Under the pieces are notes generated by a model, which was not told where the DNA came from, made no database searches, and worked only from the letters and a program-made list of their open reading frames with translations. A program made the translations under genes and the position numbers. From positions 764,747-828,746 of the forward strand of contig FN649733.1 in NCBI GenBank assembly GCA_000310025.1: 64,000 nucleotides of DNA. Direction: 5' to 3'. This DNA comes from Ectocarpus siliculosus (taxonomy: Eukaryota > Sar > Phaeophyceae > Ectocarpales > Ectocarpaceae). The number at the start of each line of letters is the position of its first letter. The first letter of the stretch is position 1. Positions 37,138 to 49,100 of the stretch are shown here, in pieces.

Positions 37138-40100
37138 ATGACGAAGCGTTGGGAGAGCGCAGAACCATGCAGTTACCGGCAGCGTGATGTTTGGCAATAC
37201 ATCTTTGCCACAACGGTGCTGATTCTTTCGGCAATCGCTCGTCATGGGGTGCTGCAGTCACCAGCAGTCGGAACCATCTTATTGCTGGGTACCACCGCGG
37301 CAGTAGAGACAGCAGCAGGGTTGGCGTCCACAGGGCACGGTGGCGGGGATCCAGGAGTAGGTCCATGGGCTGCTGCAAGCGACAGCGACAGAGACGAGCC
37401 TATGAGAGCGGGTTTCGATGATGTTGGGTACGCGGAGATTTTGGCACGCGTTCCAGAACGAGACCTTCCGGCGTACCAGGCGCTGTATCGCGCCGTTGAG
37501 TTCCATGTGAGACGATGGCGTCTCCGCACACGCGACGAAGGCACAGCATGTTCCTGGGCTTGCACGTCTTGATAGCACGTAGTGTTGCACCAACTTTGTC
37601 CACGCAGCAATAATCTGGTTTCGTGTCTTGGTGTGAGCGGTCCAATGCACTTTTGTTCCGGCATGTTTCCCCGCACCGTACATATAGTACACCAGATTCA
37701 ACATACCGTGTAGCCCACGCTGCACATGCGCATCAAAGCATACGGTACCTGTCAACTAAGCGTTATTCCACGACCTGTTCGTCTGATACTCTCTCCGGCA
37801 CAAAAACTGAAGGATCGTGGAGAAATCGACGCAGCGATCTCCCAATATCGTGTGGCAATAAACATGACGAACGACCTGGCATCCGCGTGGTTGAACTTGG
37901 GGCTGGCCCTCGCCATGCTCGACCGTGAGGATGAAGCTATCGACGCCTACAAGGTACTGTTTGGCCGCCGAGTGTGTTGAAGATGGCATGTGTACGGGCT
38001 TTGGTAGGATCCTCACGTATTTGGTAGGATCCTCACGTACTACTCCAGTACCCTCTCACGTGTGTGCCTTATACCTTACGATGCTGGTTTGTGTCTCGCG
38101 ATTCGACAGCACACACACGCACCACCACACACAGTGAGTGGGAGGTTTCGTTGGGATCAACAATCAGTGCTTCATCGACACATAGCAAACACAGCGCTGC
38201 GGTTGTTTACCACAAAGAGCAAGTACTAAGTCACACACTAGGCCACGGCCTGACCAAACACCCAAGCATGTATACACCCTCTTTACACAACCATAGTCTA
38301 TGGGCCTTGTGCACAACGCAAACCACGGTCCACGTGCACCGTCATGATGGAGGTTACATTGATTGATTGGCGATAACAAGGGTGCAATAGTTTTCTTGAT
38401 TGAATGGACGCAGGTGGGACGTATTATGAACCAGAAATGTGCTTCCGCGCTCCCGACATGTCAGGGTGAAGTCGGGCTGTCGGCCTTGAAACGAGAGCGA
38501 AAACAGCCATTTGCTGCCTGCCTTTACGAAATATTATGTACAGCATGGTGGTGGTGTCGTGGTTCGCGATGACCCACCGACAAGCAAACTAAAAAACCCG
38601 AAGCTCGCAATTTTTACCACTCTGCCCGGAATTCTGTTGTCAGCAAACAACATCCACCTGACGATTCGCTAGAAATACGTCTCTCACCAATCGATCGACG
38701 CCTAGGAGGTGACTGATGGATTTATCCTTCCGTTGGGCACAACGTCTTACCCCTCCCCAACGCCCTAATGCTTGGGACATCCATGTTGACCCAGGTTGTT
38801 ATCAAGCTACCAAACGCGTTGCCCATTGAGGTAGCTTCGGCGTACTGCAACCACGGGCACTTGGTGCAAACGCGCGCAGGAGAAGACTATGCTCTACTCG
38901 CAGAAGGGATTTCACTGTTCCAAAGGCACGTTTATCGCATACATACTTATGATTCTCTCTGCTTGAGTCAACCAACTATTGTTGTCGCCCAACCGTAATA
39001 AGTTGTGCATTCAGAGACAATCTGCGATCGGGCAACAAGTTCTCGTTTTTTCAAGGGCGGGCTACTTGATTTGAGTGGCCCACTACCGACACACCCGACA
39101 ACATTTCTGTATTGATTTCTGGCAGATATCTCATGACAATTCAAGCGTAGGCTTGCGTTCCTACACCAGCCCAATTCAAGCTCGCTGTTACCATCACAGT
39201 GATTGAGGTGTGCACCCAAAATATCAACTCTTGAATCCCAACTCACACCAGAGGTGGCTAACTGCTTCAGCAACATGCAGCATCACCGTCTCACGTCGAC
39301 AAGTGAAGTCACACCACCCGGATTTGCTCCTTCCTTGTGTGCAGGGGTCTCGAGAGGGTACCGGACCACTCAACCTGCTTGTATAACTTCGGCCTTGGAA
39401 TGGAAAAGGTGAGGAACGTGAATGGGAGGTAGCCAGAAGGGGCGTCCCGTACCTGAAGATGTATGCATATGGACACCGGGTGAAAATGTGACAACATGGT
39501 TCGATTCGTACCACCTTCGTTGATATTATTGTTACAGGCGTTTCCCTAGTCGTTCAGGCATGCATGTAGTATCGACGATAACGATAGCCTTCTCACGACG
39601 ACGACAAGAACAAGAACAACAACAACAACAACACGTGATCACTTAGTCCATACGCATTCTAAATTGAGTACTCACGTTCCACGAACTACAGCTCGGCCGA
39701 TACCCGGAAGCGAAGAACCTGTACACCCGAGCCGTGGGTTTGGACCCCTTCATGGGAAACGCCCACCTCAATCTAGGAAATATCGCCTTTCGGCAGGCCA
39801 ACTGGACGGAAGGGATACTTTGCTATGAAAGGTGGGCACGTGTTTTGACGTCTCTGCTGTTATACTTCTTGATCAAGTAATGGACGGTGTACGACGCTTG
39901 TCCCTATAGCGAGACTACAGGATTTCGCCAAGATTGCACCATCTCCTGCTACGTGGCGTACAACTTGCTTTGGATGCCCCCATGTTGGTGCTATTGCTTG
40001 TCACGTCGGTGAGAGAGTATGCCACGTATTGCATCACTTCGTGTTGCTCTGTTGCGCTCGTTTCCTTCGCATGACGACGCTGTGTGATTTGCTAGATGTT

Positions 40101-43100
40101 GCTGTTGATGTTGATGTTGGTACTGGTGTAAGTAGCGGTCATGGTTAGTGAGGGATAGTTGTGATGATTATTGTAATGTTGCTCATGTTTGCGGTTGTTG
40201 CCAACTTCATCACCGGTCATTGAACCGCAACACCTCCTTCATCACATGTTGTTATTTTTGTTGTTGTTCTGAACGGGACATACGACTTTACAGAGCGCAC
40301 CAGAGCCCGGACGCAGACCAGCGCCTGCTCACGGTTAGCAGCTTCATGCTCGGACAGGTATGAAGCCGACCGTCAACGCCAATTCTGTGCTCCTTCATCC
40401 CATTCAGCTTGCTTGAGAAGCGTTTTTCAAACAATCGAATCGTGATAAATCCCAACAAAATACTCTCATGCAGTCCAAGACATCGTTGATTTCCGCGAAG
40501 GACAGGCGCGCATCCACTGCAATCAAGGAGTCGGGCTACCGCACTCATCTGTCTGTAACACTGTAGCGCACGTCTCGGCTGGGTGTAGACTAAGGTAAAT
40601 AAACACAAGGTGGAGTCGCGAATACAGGACATTTCGCGGTGAACGTCTCCGGCGCTTCTCCTGTACGTTCAGGACGCATCTGTTGACCCACCAAAAGCAG
40701 AGGCGGTAGTCGCATCCCCACCTTGGTGGTGATCTTGGGAGAAGAGCACAACAGGACACGAGATCTTCTTCTAGATGTCCCGCACACCATCAGCCCGGTT
40801 TCTGGGAAGATAACACAGAAGCACCTCTTCCCCTCGATTGACGTGGCAGAATCAGTGATGATTGTACCAACCCCGGTTTGGTCCCTAACCCCGAATGACT
40901 TGCTTTTGGGGACCGAAAATTGGCGAATCAAGCAAGAGAAAAATAAGAGGAAGGAAAGACCACGCGCCAGTCAAAAATATTTCCATAGAAAAGCACCCTT
41001 GAACATGAGCGCCGTACATCGTGGCTGTCGAACTTGCTCGAGGTATAGCTGCATCGTCACGGCATCGGGAACGTACGGAAGGCCGTCGAGTACTACAAGA
41101 GGTCGTACGACACCGACAACACCTACAAGGATGCCCTCTGCGCCATCCTCCAGGTGAGCTCAGAATCTGAAATTGCTGCATCCCCGCTTGATCTGGGTCG
41201 AAATCGTTAACCTCTCTACGGCCAGCGATCCACACGAACAACCCACGAGTCGTTGTTCCCATCGTCAAAGACGAGCAAGCCGAGAACACGGATCAGTCAA
41301 GCAAAACCGTGAGAGTCGGGCACCAGATCTCAAAATGCACGCGCACAGGAAGTGTCCCATCACGAAGTGAACCGGATGTGCGAGTAAGCTGAAACGAAAC
41401 TACGGCAATATTTCTGTACGTTTGCTTTCCATCCATTTGCCCCAAGTCTCTTCGATCGCTTTGCCTGTGGGAAGGGTGGGAGTCCCTCGAGCCCCGGGTA
41501 GCGTCTGCCATCATGGATCAAGTTTCGTCGGGCAAGGAGCCCGGGCCCCAGTCCCCCTACGAGACGCGCTTGACAGGTGAAGAAATGGTTAAGCTTAACA
41601 CCTTGCAAAACCCACATGTTCCAACTCCTTGGCCGCGCACCACACATTGTACATACGCTCCGCTACCATGCAGTTCGAGAGTTGGCGGCGGGGGGGTGGG
41701 TGGCGACCCTAATCGACGTGTTGTGTAGTTTTTCTTTCGGAACACAAGCTGGACACGCATCCGCACAAGGGAAAGACGCAGCCCGTGGTGGTCTATCCGA
41801 CCAGGCAGGTAGTGCGCCAAACGAAAATCACCTTGAGGTGACCGGTGAGTCGCGGGAAGGAACGGGAAGCGGAATCAACTTACCAATATGTCCCAAGAAC
41901 CGCTCGCAAGGCCGATTTCTGCACCTTAACCTCACGTTTTCGTACCGTCGACACTTTCGAAGGGCTTGACTACAACCCGCTGTGGGACTAAACCTAGACT
42001 ATTTTTGTTGTTTGAAACCAATCCAGCCAGCATCAAACTTGTCTCGTATTTTGATTTCAAACAAACGCGCCACAAAACACGATTAAAAAACAGGAGAACT
42101 CAAGCCATCCCAGCACCTGGGGTTGGCCCGGCTGGCGTCGCAGCAATTCGACCGTGTCGAGCGTCTGCCCCTTCCGGAGGACCACACACGGAGGCTCTCC
42201 TTCCGACAGGGAGAAGCATTGGGACAAGGGCGCGGGCTCCAGCAAGACTCGATCAGCTTCGACGAGTGGCTGAGAAGGCAGGGCATCGAGGCAGGTGACG
42301 GCAACGGAGAGGAGGCGGGGCCGCGTGGGGGTGCGTCGGTGAGAAGGCGCGCGGCAGCAGGAGGCGGGCTCGTGGTGGCGTACTGGAGCTACGACTACCG
42401 CGACCATGCTATGGGACACCTGACCAGAGGGCTGTTCTGTAGCCACCAGGTAAAGAAGAGGTTCGGCCCGTTGGAACGGCGCGGGCTAGCGCCCCGCCAC
42501 GAACTCCTCGAAGAGATGGTTAGCCTCCCGATTGTCCCTCTTGCGGGGGAGAATCATTATTTTAAACACCACCAAAGACGTTTGAGACCCATCGGTGAAG
42601 CCTGTTGTGGCGCGTACCTTGTATATTTGACACCGGTGTGCTTCGTGCCGTCAGCCAAACCGGATACGAAAAAGTGTCCTTTGTCCGAAGGGTTAGCAGA
42701 ATGCGTATTGCGTTCAAAGCTGGAATTAGTGGTTTTCTCCGCGCCTCTTTTGGTGGCGTGTTTTGTGGTAAGCGTGACAGTTGATGTTTTTCGCCCACCA
42801 CGGATGTAGAAGATCGGGGTCTGAACGGAACCGAAAAAGAGGAGGGAGACAGACAGGGGCAGGCGACGAGGGGACGCAGATCGGTTATTTTTGGAAGCTC
42901 AGTTTTTTTCCTGATCACATGTCGTGGTATCTATCAATCCCACACGAAACCTTGTACCACGTTTTTCTTTGGTCGATCCAGTTGGTTCGTCCGGAAGCCG
43001 GAGGTACTGGGAAATGCTGAGAACTGTATTAATAACGACAAACAATGAATCAATGTACAATCCGTTTCCTTGGTGGTACTTGGTTGCACAGGCCCACAAT

Positions 43101-46100
43101 CGAGTATTCGCTGTGGCCGCTTCGTACGGACACGACGACGGGAGCCCCGTGCGTCGCAGCGCAGAGAACTGCGCAGGAAAATTCCTGGATGTTTCTTTGG
43201 CAGGACACGCGGAGTCCGCCAAGGCAGTAGCGGCCGAGCGGCCCGAGATCTTTGTCGACCTCATGGGACACACGACGGGAGCGAGGTGGGTTGAACGTCA
43301 GGTGGCGTGCCTTCGTGACTCATAAACCGGTTGAGAGTTGATGTATCGGGTCACAACTACACCTTGCTGGCGGAACTAACTCCTCAAGAAGAACCGCCGT
43401 GAATGAGATAATAAGTGTACCACTAAAGAGTAACCGTTAGTGCAAGAGACGTTCCGCAAAGGAGATACACCAAGAAGGAGTTATTGCCACAAAGAAGAAT
43501 CATACGCAGTACAATCTACCCTATCGCTTCCCATGTGTTACAATGTTTCGTGTCCATGTGTTTGGTACAGGCCCGGCATTCCGGCCCTGAAGCCGGCTCC
43601 AGTGGTGGCGAGTTACCTAGGATTTCCCGGAACGGTAGGAGCTGAGTACACCGACTACACCATCGCTGACAGGGTGAGACAATAAACATCGTCCTGGCTC
43701 GTTGTTGTCCACTTCGTCTGAGAAACTGAGAATCAGCGTGGTAAATGTGTCTTCCGTTTGTTGTCGTCTTTTCGTCTATTCTTGATATGGTGGTGTTGTA
43801 TTTGCTGTAATTTTTTGCAGCCGACCAACACTGATGACCTCCATACGCATACAACCTGCTTGTTTCCTTCAGACGACCGTCCCGCCCGAGCTGGCAAACG
43901 TCGGGTTCTCAGAAAAAATGGTCTACCTTCCCCACAGCTACCAGGTCAACAACTACAACGTGTCGTACGGTTTTTGCCCCGGGGGGGAAGGTCTTGGAGA
44001 ATGCCAGGCTTCCGTCAGGCAAGATTTTTGGCCCGTGTAGTCCATTGAATCGTCTGGTACACATGCGAGCGTCACCATAGTAAGCAGATTTACTAGGTAG
44101 CGCCGGCAAGCAGCAACGCGATCGAGCGCAGTTGACCGGGCGGAGTAGCACGCGTAGCTCCCGTATGCATACTCTGGCCAGAGAAGCACGCGCCATTTGC
44201 ACGGCCGAGAAGCACACGCAGCTCCCCCACCAAGCATGACTACCGCAGTTCGAGGTAGACCTTAGCGAATGGAGGCCAGCTTGAACCAGGTTTGGCAGAC
44301 ATTTTGCTGGGCAGGCAAGCAAAGAGCAGCAGTTGCGCAGTGGAGTTCCACTTTCATGTCAGAGTCAACAAGAGAGCATCGGAAACACACACCAACACGA
44401 ACGACAGCGGCACGGCGCTGAAATTGATTGTTCGTACCACGATAAGCACTTGAACGGGCGTTCTGGATGTTTGCCACGCACTGCCCGATAGTCCCCCCCT
44501 CCCATCATCACGTTCCTAGGAAACGCTTCGATGAACGACCTTTCGCCAAACGGCGTCGTCTCACACTACCCCACGTCCCGATCGGGCGATGCAACCCCAA
44601 ACGTTTTCTTTCACCAGGAAATCAAGAGGGCTAGATGGCTTCCTGGACCCTTGGGGGGGAAGAGGGCCGGTCTTATGCAACTATAACAGCATCCACAAGA
44701 TGGAACCCGAGTCCTTCACAGTCTTCATGAACATTCATCAAAAGGTGTCCGCCATGCAAAGTCGATCCCCCTGCAAAAGTAAGCACCGAAGATGCCCCCC
44801 CCCCCCCCCGCACATGTGACAAATCGGAGGAGAGTAGACCCCACATAGTTGGGGAGTGTGAGTTGTACAGGAAGGAAAGAGAGGATCTCGAGGAGGAAAT
44901 GAGACAGAGAGGGTGTGACATGGACAAGTTTGGTACATTAGACAACAGCGAAAAAACGATCGCGATAATTGGGGATAGATGGTGGGCACAAGAGGCCCTA
45001 GAGGACGGGGATAAGATGTGCAAGAATTTTTTTATGTAGTTTGTGGCAGAAACGTAAAGAGCTCCCAAATGTTGGTGGTGTCTCTAGTAGGGGTAGGAAC
45101 GGTGCTCCGTCTCGAAAGGGACGCGTGGTCAATGGTCAAATGACTACGGCAAGCAACAAATGAGTACGCCCCCCCCCCCCCCGACCACCTTATACACTGT
45201 CTCCCTCCCTAATCCACAAAAAACATCCCTATACCCCNNNNNNNNNNNNNNNNNNNNNNNNNNNNNNNNNNNNNNNNNNNNNNNNNNNNNNNNNNNNNNN
45301 NNNNNNNNNNNNNNNNNNNNNNNNNNNNNNNNNNNNNAAAAAAAAAACCAGGAAAGCCCCCCCCCCCCCCCCCGCCCATGGGAAAAATGGGGGGGGGGGA
45401 GCCCCCACATATTTGGGGGTTTTGATTTTTCCAGAAAGAAAAAAGAGGTTTTGGGGGGGAAAAAAAAAAAGAGGGGGGGTAAAATGAAAAATTTTGTTAC
45501 TTTAAAAAAAAGGAAAAAAAAATTCGGAAAAATTGGGGAAAAAGGGGGGGCCCAAGGGCCCCTAGAGGGGGGGGAAAAAATGGCCAAAAATTTTTTTTTT
45601 TTTTTTGGGGGAAAAAAAAAAAAGGTCCCCAAATTTTGGGGGGTTTTTTTTTGGGGGGGGGAAGGGGGTCCCTTTTCAAAAGGGGGGGGGGGTAAAGGTT
45701 AAAAAGATTCCGCCAACCAAAAAAAGGGTCCCCCCCCCCCCCCCCCCCCCCCCACCTCCCACGGTGTGTTTGTTCGGCTACAGCAAAACAGTATCACCTG
45801 GGATCGTGGTGACGATTTGTTTTGTCCGGCGTTCGTACCGCTTTGTTGCGAATGCCAACCTCGACAATGGGGTAAAGAAGGGCGATGGGTTTCATACGGG
45901 AGGGAGGGATATCGCTTACTCCATGTCGAGTTTCGTGTCCTTGGAAGTAGCAGAACTGACGTCTCTTCAACCCGTGGCATCCTCCACGAACCGACCGTGC
46001 CTGCGATACGAATCAGCGTCGACCACGAGCCTAGAACAAAGTGATTTCGTTTCGGACGGCGGGAACCCACGATGGTTCGAGTTAAGCGCCTGCTCGAGCG

Positions 46101-49100
46101 ATAGCACACGCTAAGTTTTCCGGCCCCAGAAGGAGACAACATATTGACTTGATGATATTTCCGGGCTCACACCACACGCCGGGTGGGGATGGATCGAATG
46201 TGTGCTCCAAGCTGTATGTCACTAGCCACCACCCAACAATGCTGTTTAGACTACCGTCTAACACCACATCCACACCCGTCATCCGACTCAAGCAGCACAT
46301 CGATCGTTAACACCGCATCCTACTCGTCAGAGTCCCCGGAAGCGTCTTGTTACTGCTAGGCTCTACACGCGACCCAGAAGATGGCGTGGAGGTCAACCTT
46401 AAGGCGGAGGCGGCTGCGATGGGTGTGCACCCGGATAGAATAAGGCTCGACGAATTGCTGACACGACAAGAACACGTCTGGGTAAGGAGATCCAGAGATG
46501 TACAGGCAAACGCAAACTGATTTGTGACTTCTAGACTTTTTCATAAGTCCCCTTAAACCGCTCGCTCTTGGGATTGGTCTAGTTTTGGGTTGAAAATCAG
46601 CAACGGTGGTTCGTGCTTCAAGTCATTCGATCTCTCCTCTCGCCCTGTCCTCTTTCTGTCAAATCCTTCCCGTTGATGCCCCCTGCGATGCAACGCGAAG
46701 CGCGTCAGCGGCTCTTGCGACCTGTTTGTCGACAGCTTTGTTTACGGCGCGCACACCACCGCGGCAGACGCTCTTTGGGCAGGATTGCCACTCCTCACGC
46801 TGAGAGGCTACGGCGTAGGTGAGCCAATACCGCCTAGTACGCGTTGCGACGAAAGAACGCGTAAAATGAACCTGAGCAGGGTAGCTGGATAGAACACTTG
46901 TAAGAATACGAGTTATCGCATACCCCCTAGACCTCATTCAAAGCTCGATTGGTCCATAACTAGGTGGGTGAGAAAACTTGACCGATGTGTGCAAACAAGG
47001 AAAGCAAGCTCTCGACGAGGTGTTTCCAAGACCACTCTTCCAGGCGTAGGTGTCCGCTTGCTTGTGGGGTCATTGAGCTGTGAAAGCCGGCCTTGGGGGG
47101 GGGGGTGTACTCATAGTCGTGCATGCCGTAGTCGTTTGACCATTGACCTCGCATCCCTACAAAGCCGGGACGGAGCACGCCGGGTTCTCACCGGACCAGG
47201 CTCTCACATCACCAAGCGCGAAGCGCCGTGAGGTATTTGGCGAGTCGCATGAAGGGTGAGCTGCATCCTGCTAAGGGTGTTCGGCATCTTGTGCTTACTT
47301 CCTTGCGTACGGATGACAGCTACGTATGACTTAATTTTTTTTTTGGTGCTTTCACTTCCAGAGACAGTTGTAAGCACTGTGTAACTGCCTCGAGGAAGCT
47401 TGACCATTTTAACACAACGTGGTGGGATCATCCCCCGTTGCGGGGAGGGAGGTTTCTCGACCCCCCACAACATGATCTACTCGACCACCATTATGGCTAC
47501 CCCCAAAAAAAAAAACAGAGGTAAAAAAAAAAGACGGTAACCTGGTTGCCGAGTTCACGAAGTGAATTGGCTTTTTTTACAACGTCGTTCCCAATGGACG
47601 AAAACCCAATCCCGATGGCAAACACGGAGTGGGGGGCTTGTTTTACAAGGTGGTTGCCAATGGAGGAAAACCCAAACCCCGATGGCAAACCCCGGGGGGG
47701 GGGGGGGGGATGATTCGCACTTTTACGATACTCATCGGTCGGAGAGATGTCTCTCAATGAACACCGAGAATGGTTTGTCCACAAACTGTGGTCCTCTTTT
47801 TATGTAACCTAGATCAGCAGGAGAACGTATGCACGTTGTACACATGTTGTCACCGTTTATTGGACGGCGTTCACCTACGAACGGCCTCATCGCCGCGACA
47901 TGGTCGAATTTGAACTACTCAGGGATGAAACAAGTTGGTGCCCCCCCCTCTTCCCCCCCTTTGGTGTTCCGCCGCAAGAGGGATGCATGTCAACGGTCAA
48001 AAGACGATACCCCTCCCCCTCATTCAGTCTCCTCCGCTGGTTTCCTTTTGCCACCTCGTCTACTTGCAGACGACACGCCGGCAGGGCAGATGTCAGGCCG
48101 CGTCGGCACGTCCCTACTCTCGGCGTTAGGCTTAGACGAGCTTTCATTTCACAGCGTCAAAGACCTCGAGAACGCGGCGGTGGCGTTGGTGCAGTCTCCG
48201 GGGAGGCTGGCAACCCTGAGGAAAAGGTCAGAACAAGTGGTAGCACGCCTTGGGGGGTGCTGCAAATGCTGTTCACTTCGTACTTCGTTGTTTCAGGCCA
48301 CGATCCTTGTTGTTCGTGCTCAACACTCATGAAACATGCTGAACATTTCTGGTCATGTCGCGCTTGTTGTTTTTAAGAATAGACGCGGCCGCTTGCGGCG
48401 GCACATCTGGCATCACTCTCTGAGAGGGGGTAAGCAGCGGCATCATACCGCGAAAACAAACGCCATGCTCGCGTGCTTTGGTTTGGCCGCCCGGTTGTCG
48501 AATTTCTTCGCCGACGACGAGATTGCGGTCCGCACAGAACCCAACATAGATTTCACGCCGCGTCACAAGTTTCGCACCTCCCCCCCCCTAGTAGGCTAGT
48601 GCAACCGGAAGCAGATTGCAACCGTCAAACTCCGGTAACCTCTTTGCGTCTTGTAAACCTCATCGATGCTTGTCAATGCATTGCGCCGTTCCAGGCTCCT
48701 GTCGAGGGCGATGAACAGCCCCCTCTTCGATACACGCCTCACCACGAGAAACCTGGAGAGGGCATACGAGGCCATGTGGGAGCAGAGGGAGTTGGGGCTA
48801 CCACCCAGCCACATAGGTAACCGCAGTCTGCTTCAATCGTACGTAACACCATTTTGAAGTAGGTTATTGTGTGAGCTGCACATGCAAGCGGCCCCCCAAC
48901 CCCCGACCCCGTCTGAAAGAGGATGCATGGCGTTCCCGACACCAAACAAATCAGGGCCGCATGCATAGGAGACGAATACGTGTCCAATCCACCCGCCCAC
49001 TCTCGTCCAGAGAAAGCATGTGACGTTCGCTGGAAGACAAACGGGAGGAGAGAGGAACAGCATCCGATCCTCCCATCCCCCTTCTACTGTCTTGATGCTT

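Larger units (their letters stand above)
37813..41153 (+). other. N-terminal TPR array of the dual enzyme
   Basis: Exons 2-7 encode repeated helix-turn-helix units of TPR type: AISQYRVAINMTNDLASAWL, then AYCNHGHLVQ, LYNFGLGMEKLGRYPEAKNL, NAHLNLGNIAFRQANWTEGI and GNVRKAVEYYKRSYDTD. TPRs in O-GlcNAc transferases form a superhelix that selects protein substrates. Here four to six units are visible, fewer than the 13 of animal OGT and closer to SPINDLY-like or bacterial forms. Confidence 0.85.
41447..48816 (+). other. GT41 (O-GlcNAc transferase) catalytic region
   Basis: Exons 8-17. The family linker (SLCLWEGWESLEPRV) is followed by VAYWSYDYRDHAMGHLTRGL, where the DH corresponds to the N-catalytic His of OGT. 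Next come IFVDLMGHTTGAR, ASYLGFPGTVGAEYTDYTIA and EKMVYLPHSYQVNN. The C-catalytic lobe has VLCNYNSIHKMEP, with Lys at the place of human Lys842, then VYGAHTTAADALWAGLPLLT, SGRVGTSLLSALGLDEL, NSPLFDTRLTTRNLERAYEA and MWEQRELGLPPSHI. All motifs expected to bind UDP-sugar are present. A short insertion (YGVDDTPAGQM) follows the HTT motif. The long intron 44779-46332 holds a LINE and the assembly gap. Confidence 0.87.

Noticed and set aside
45338-45752. Low-complexity sequence as a biological satellite
   Set aside because: Its landmark order copies the neighbouring LINE end, so bad base calls explain it better.
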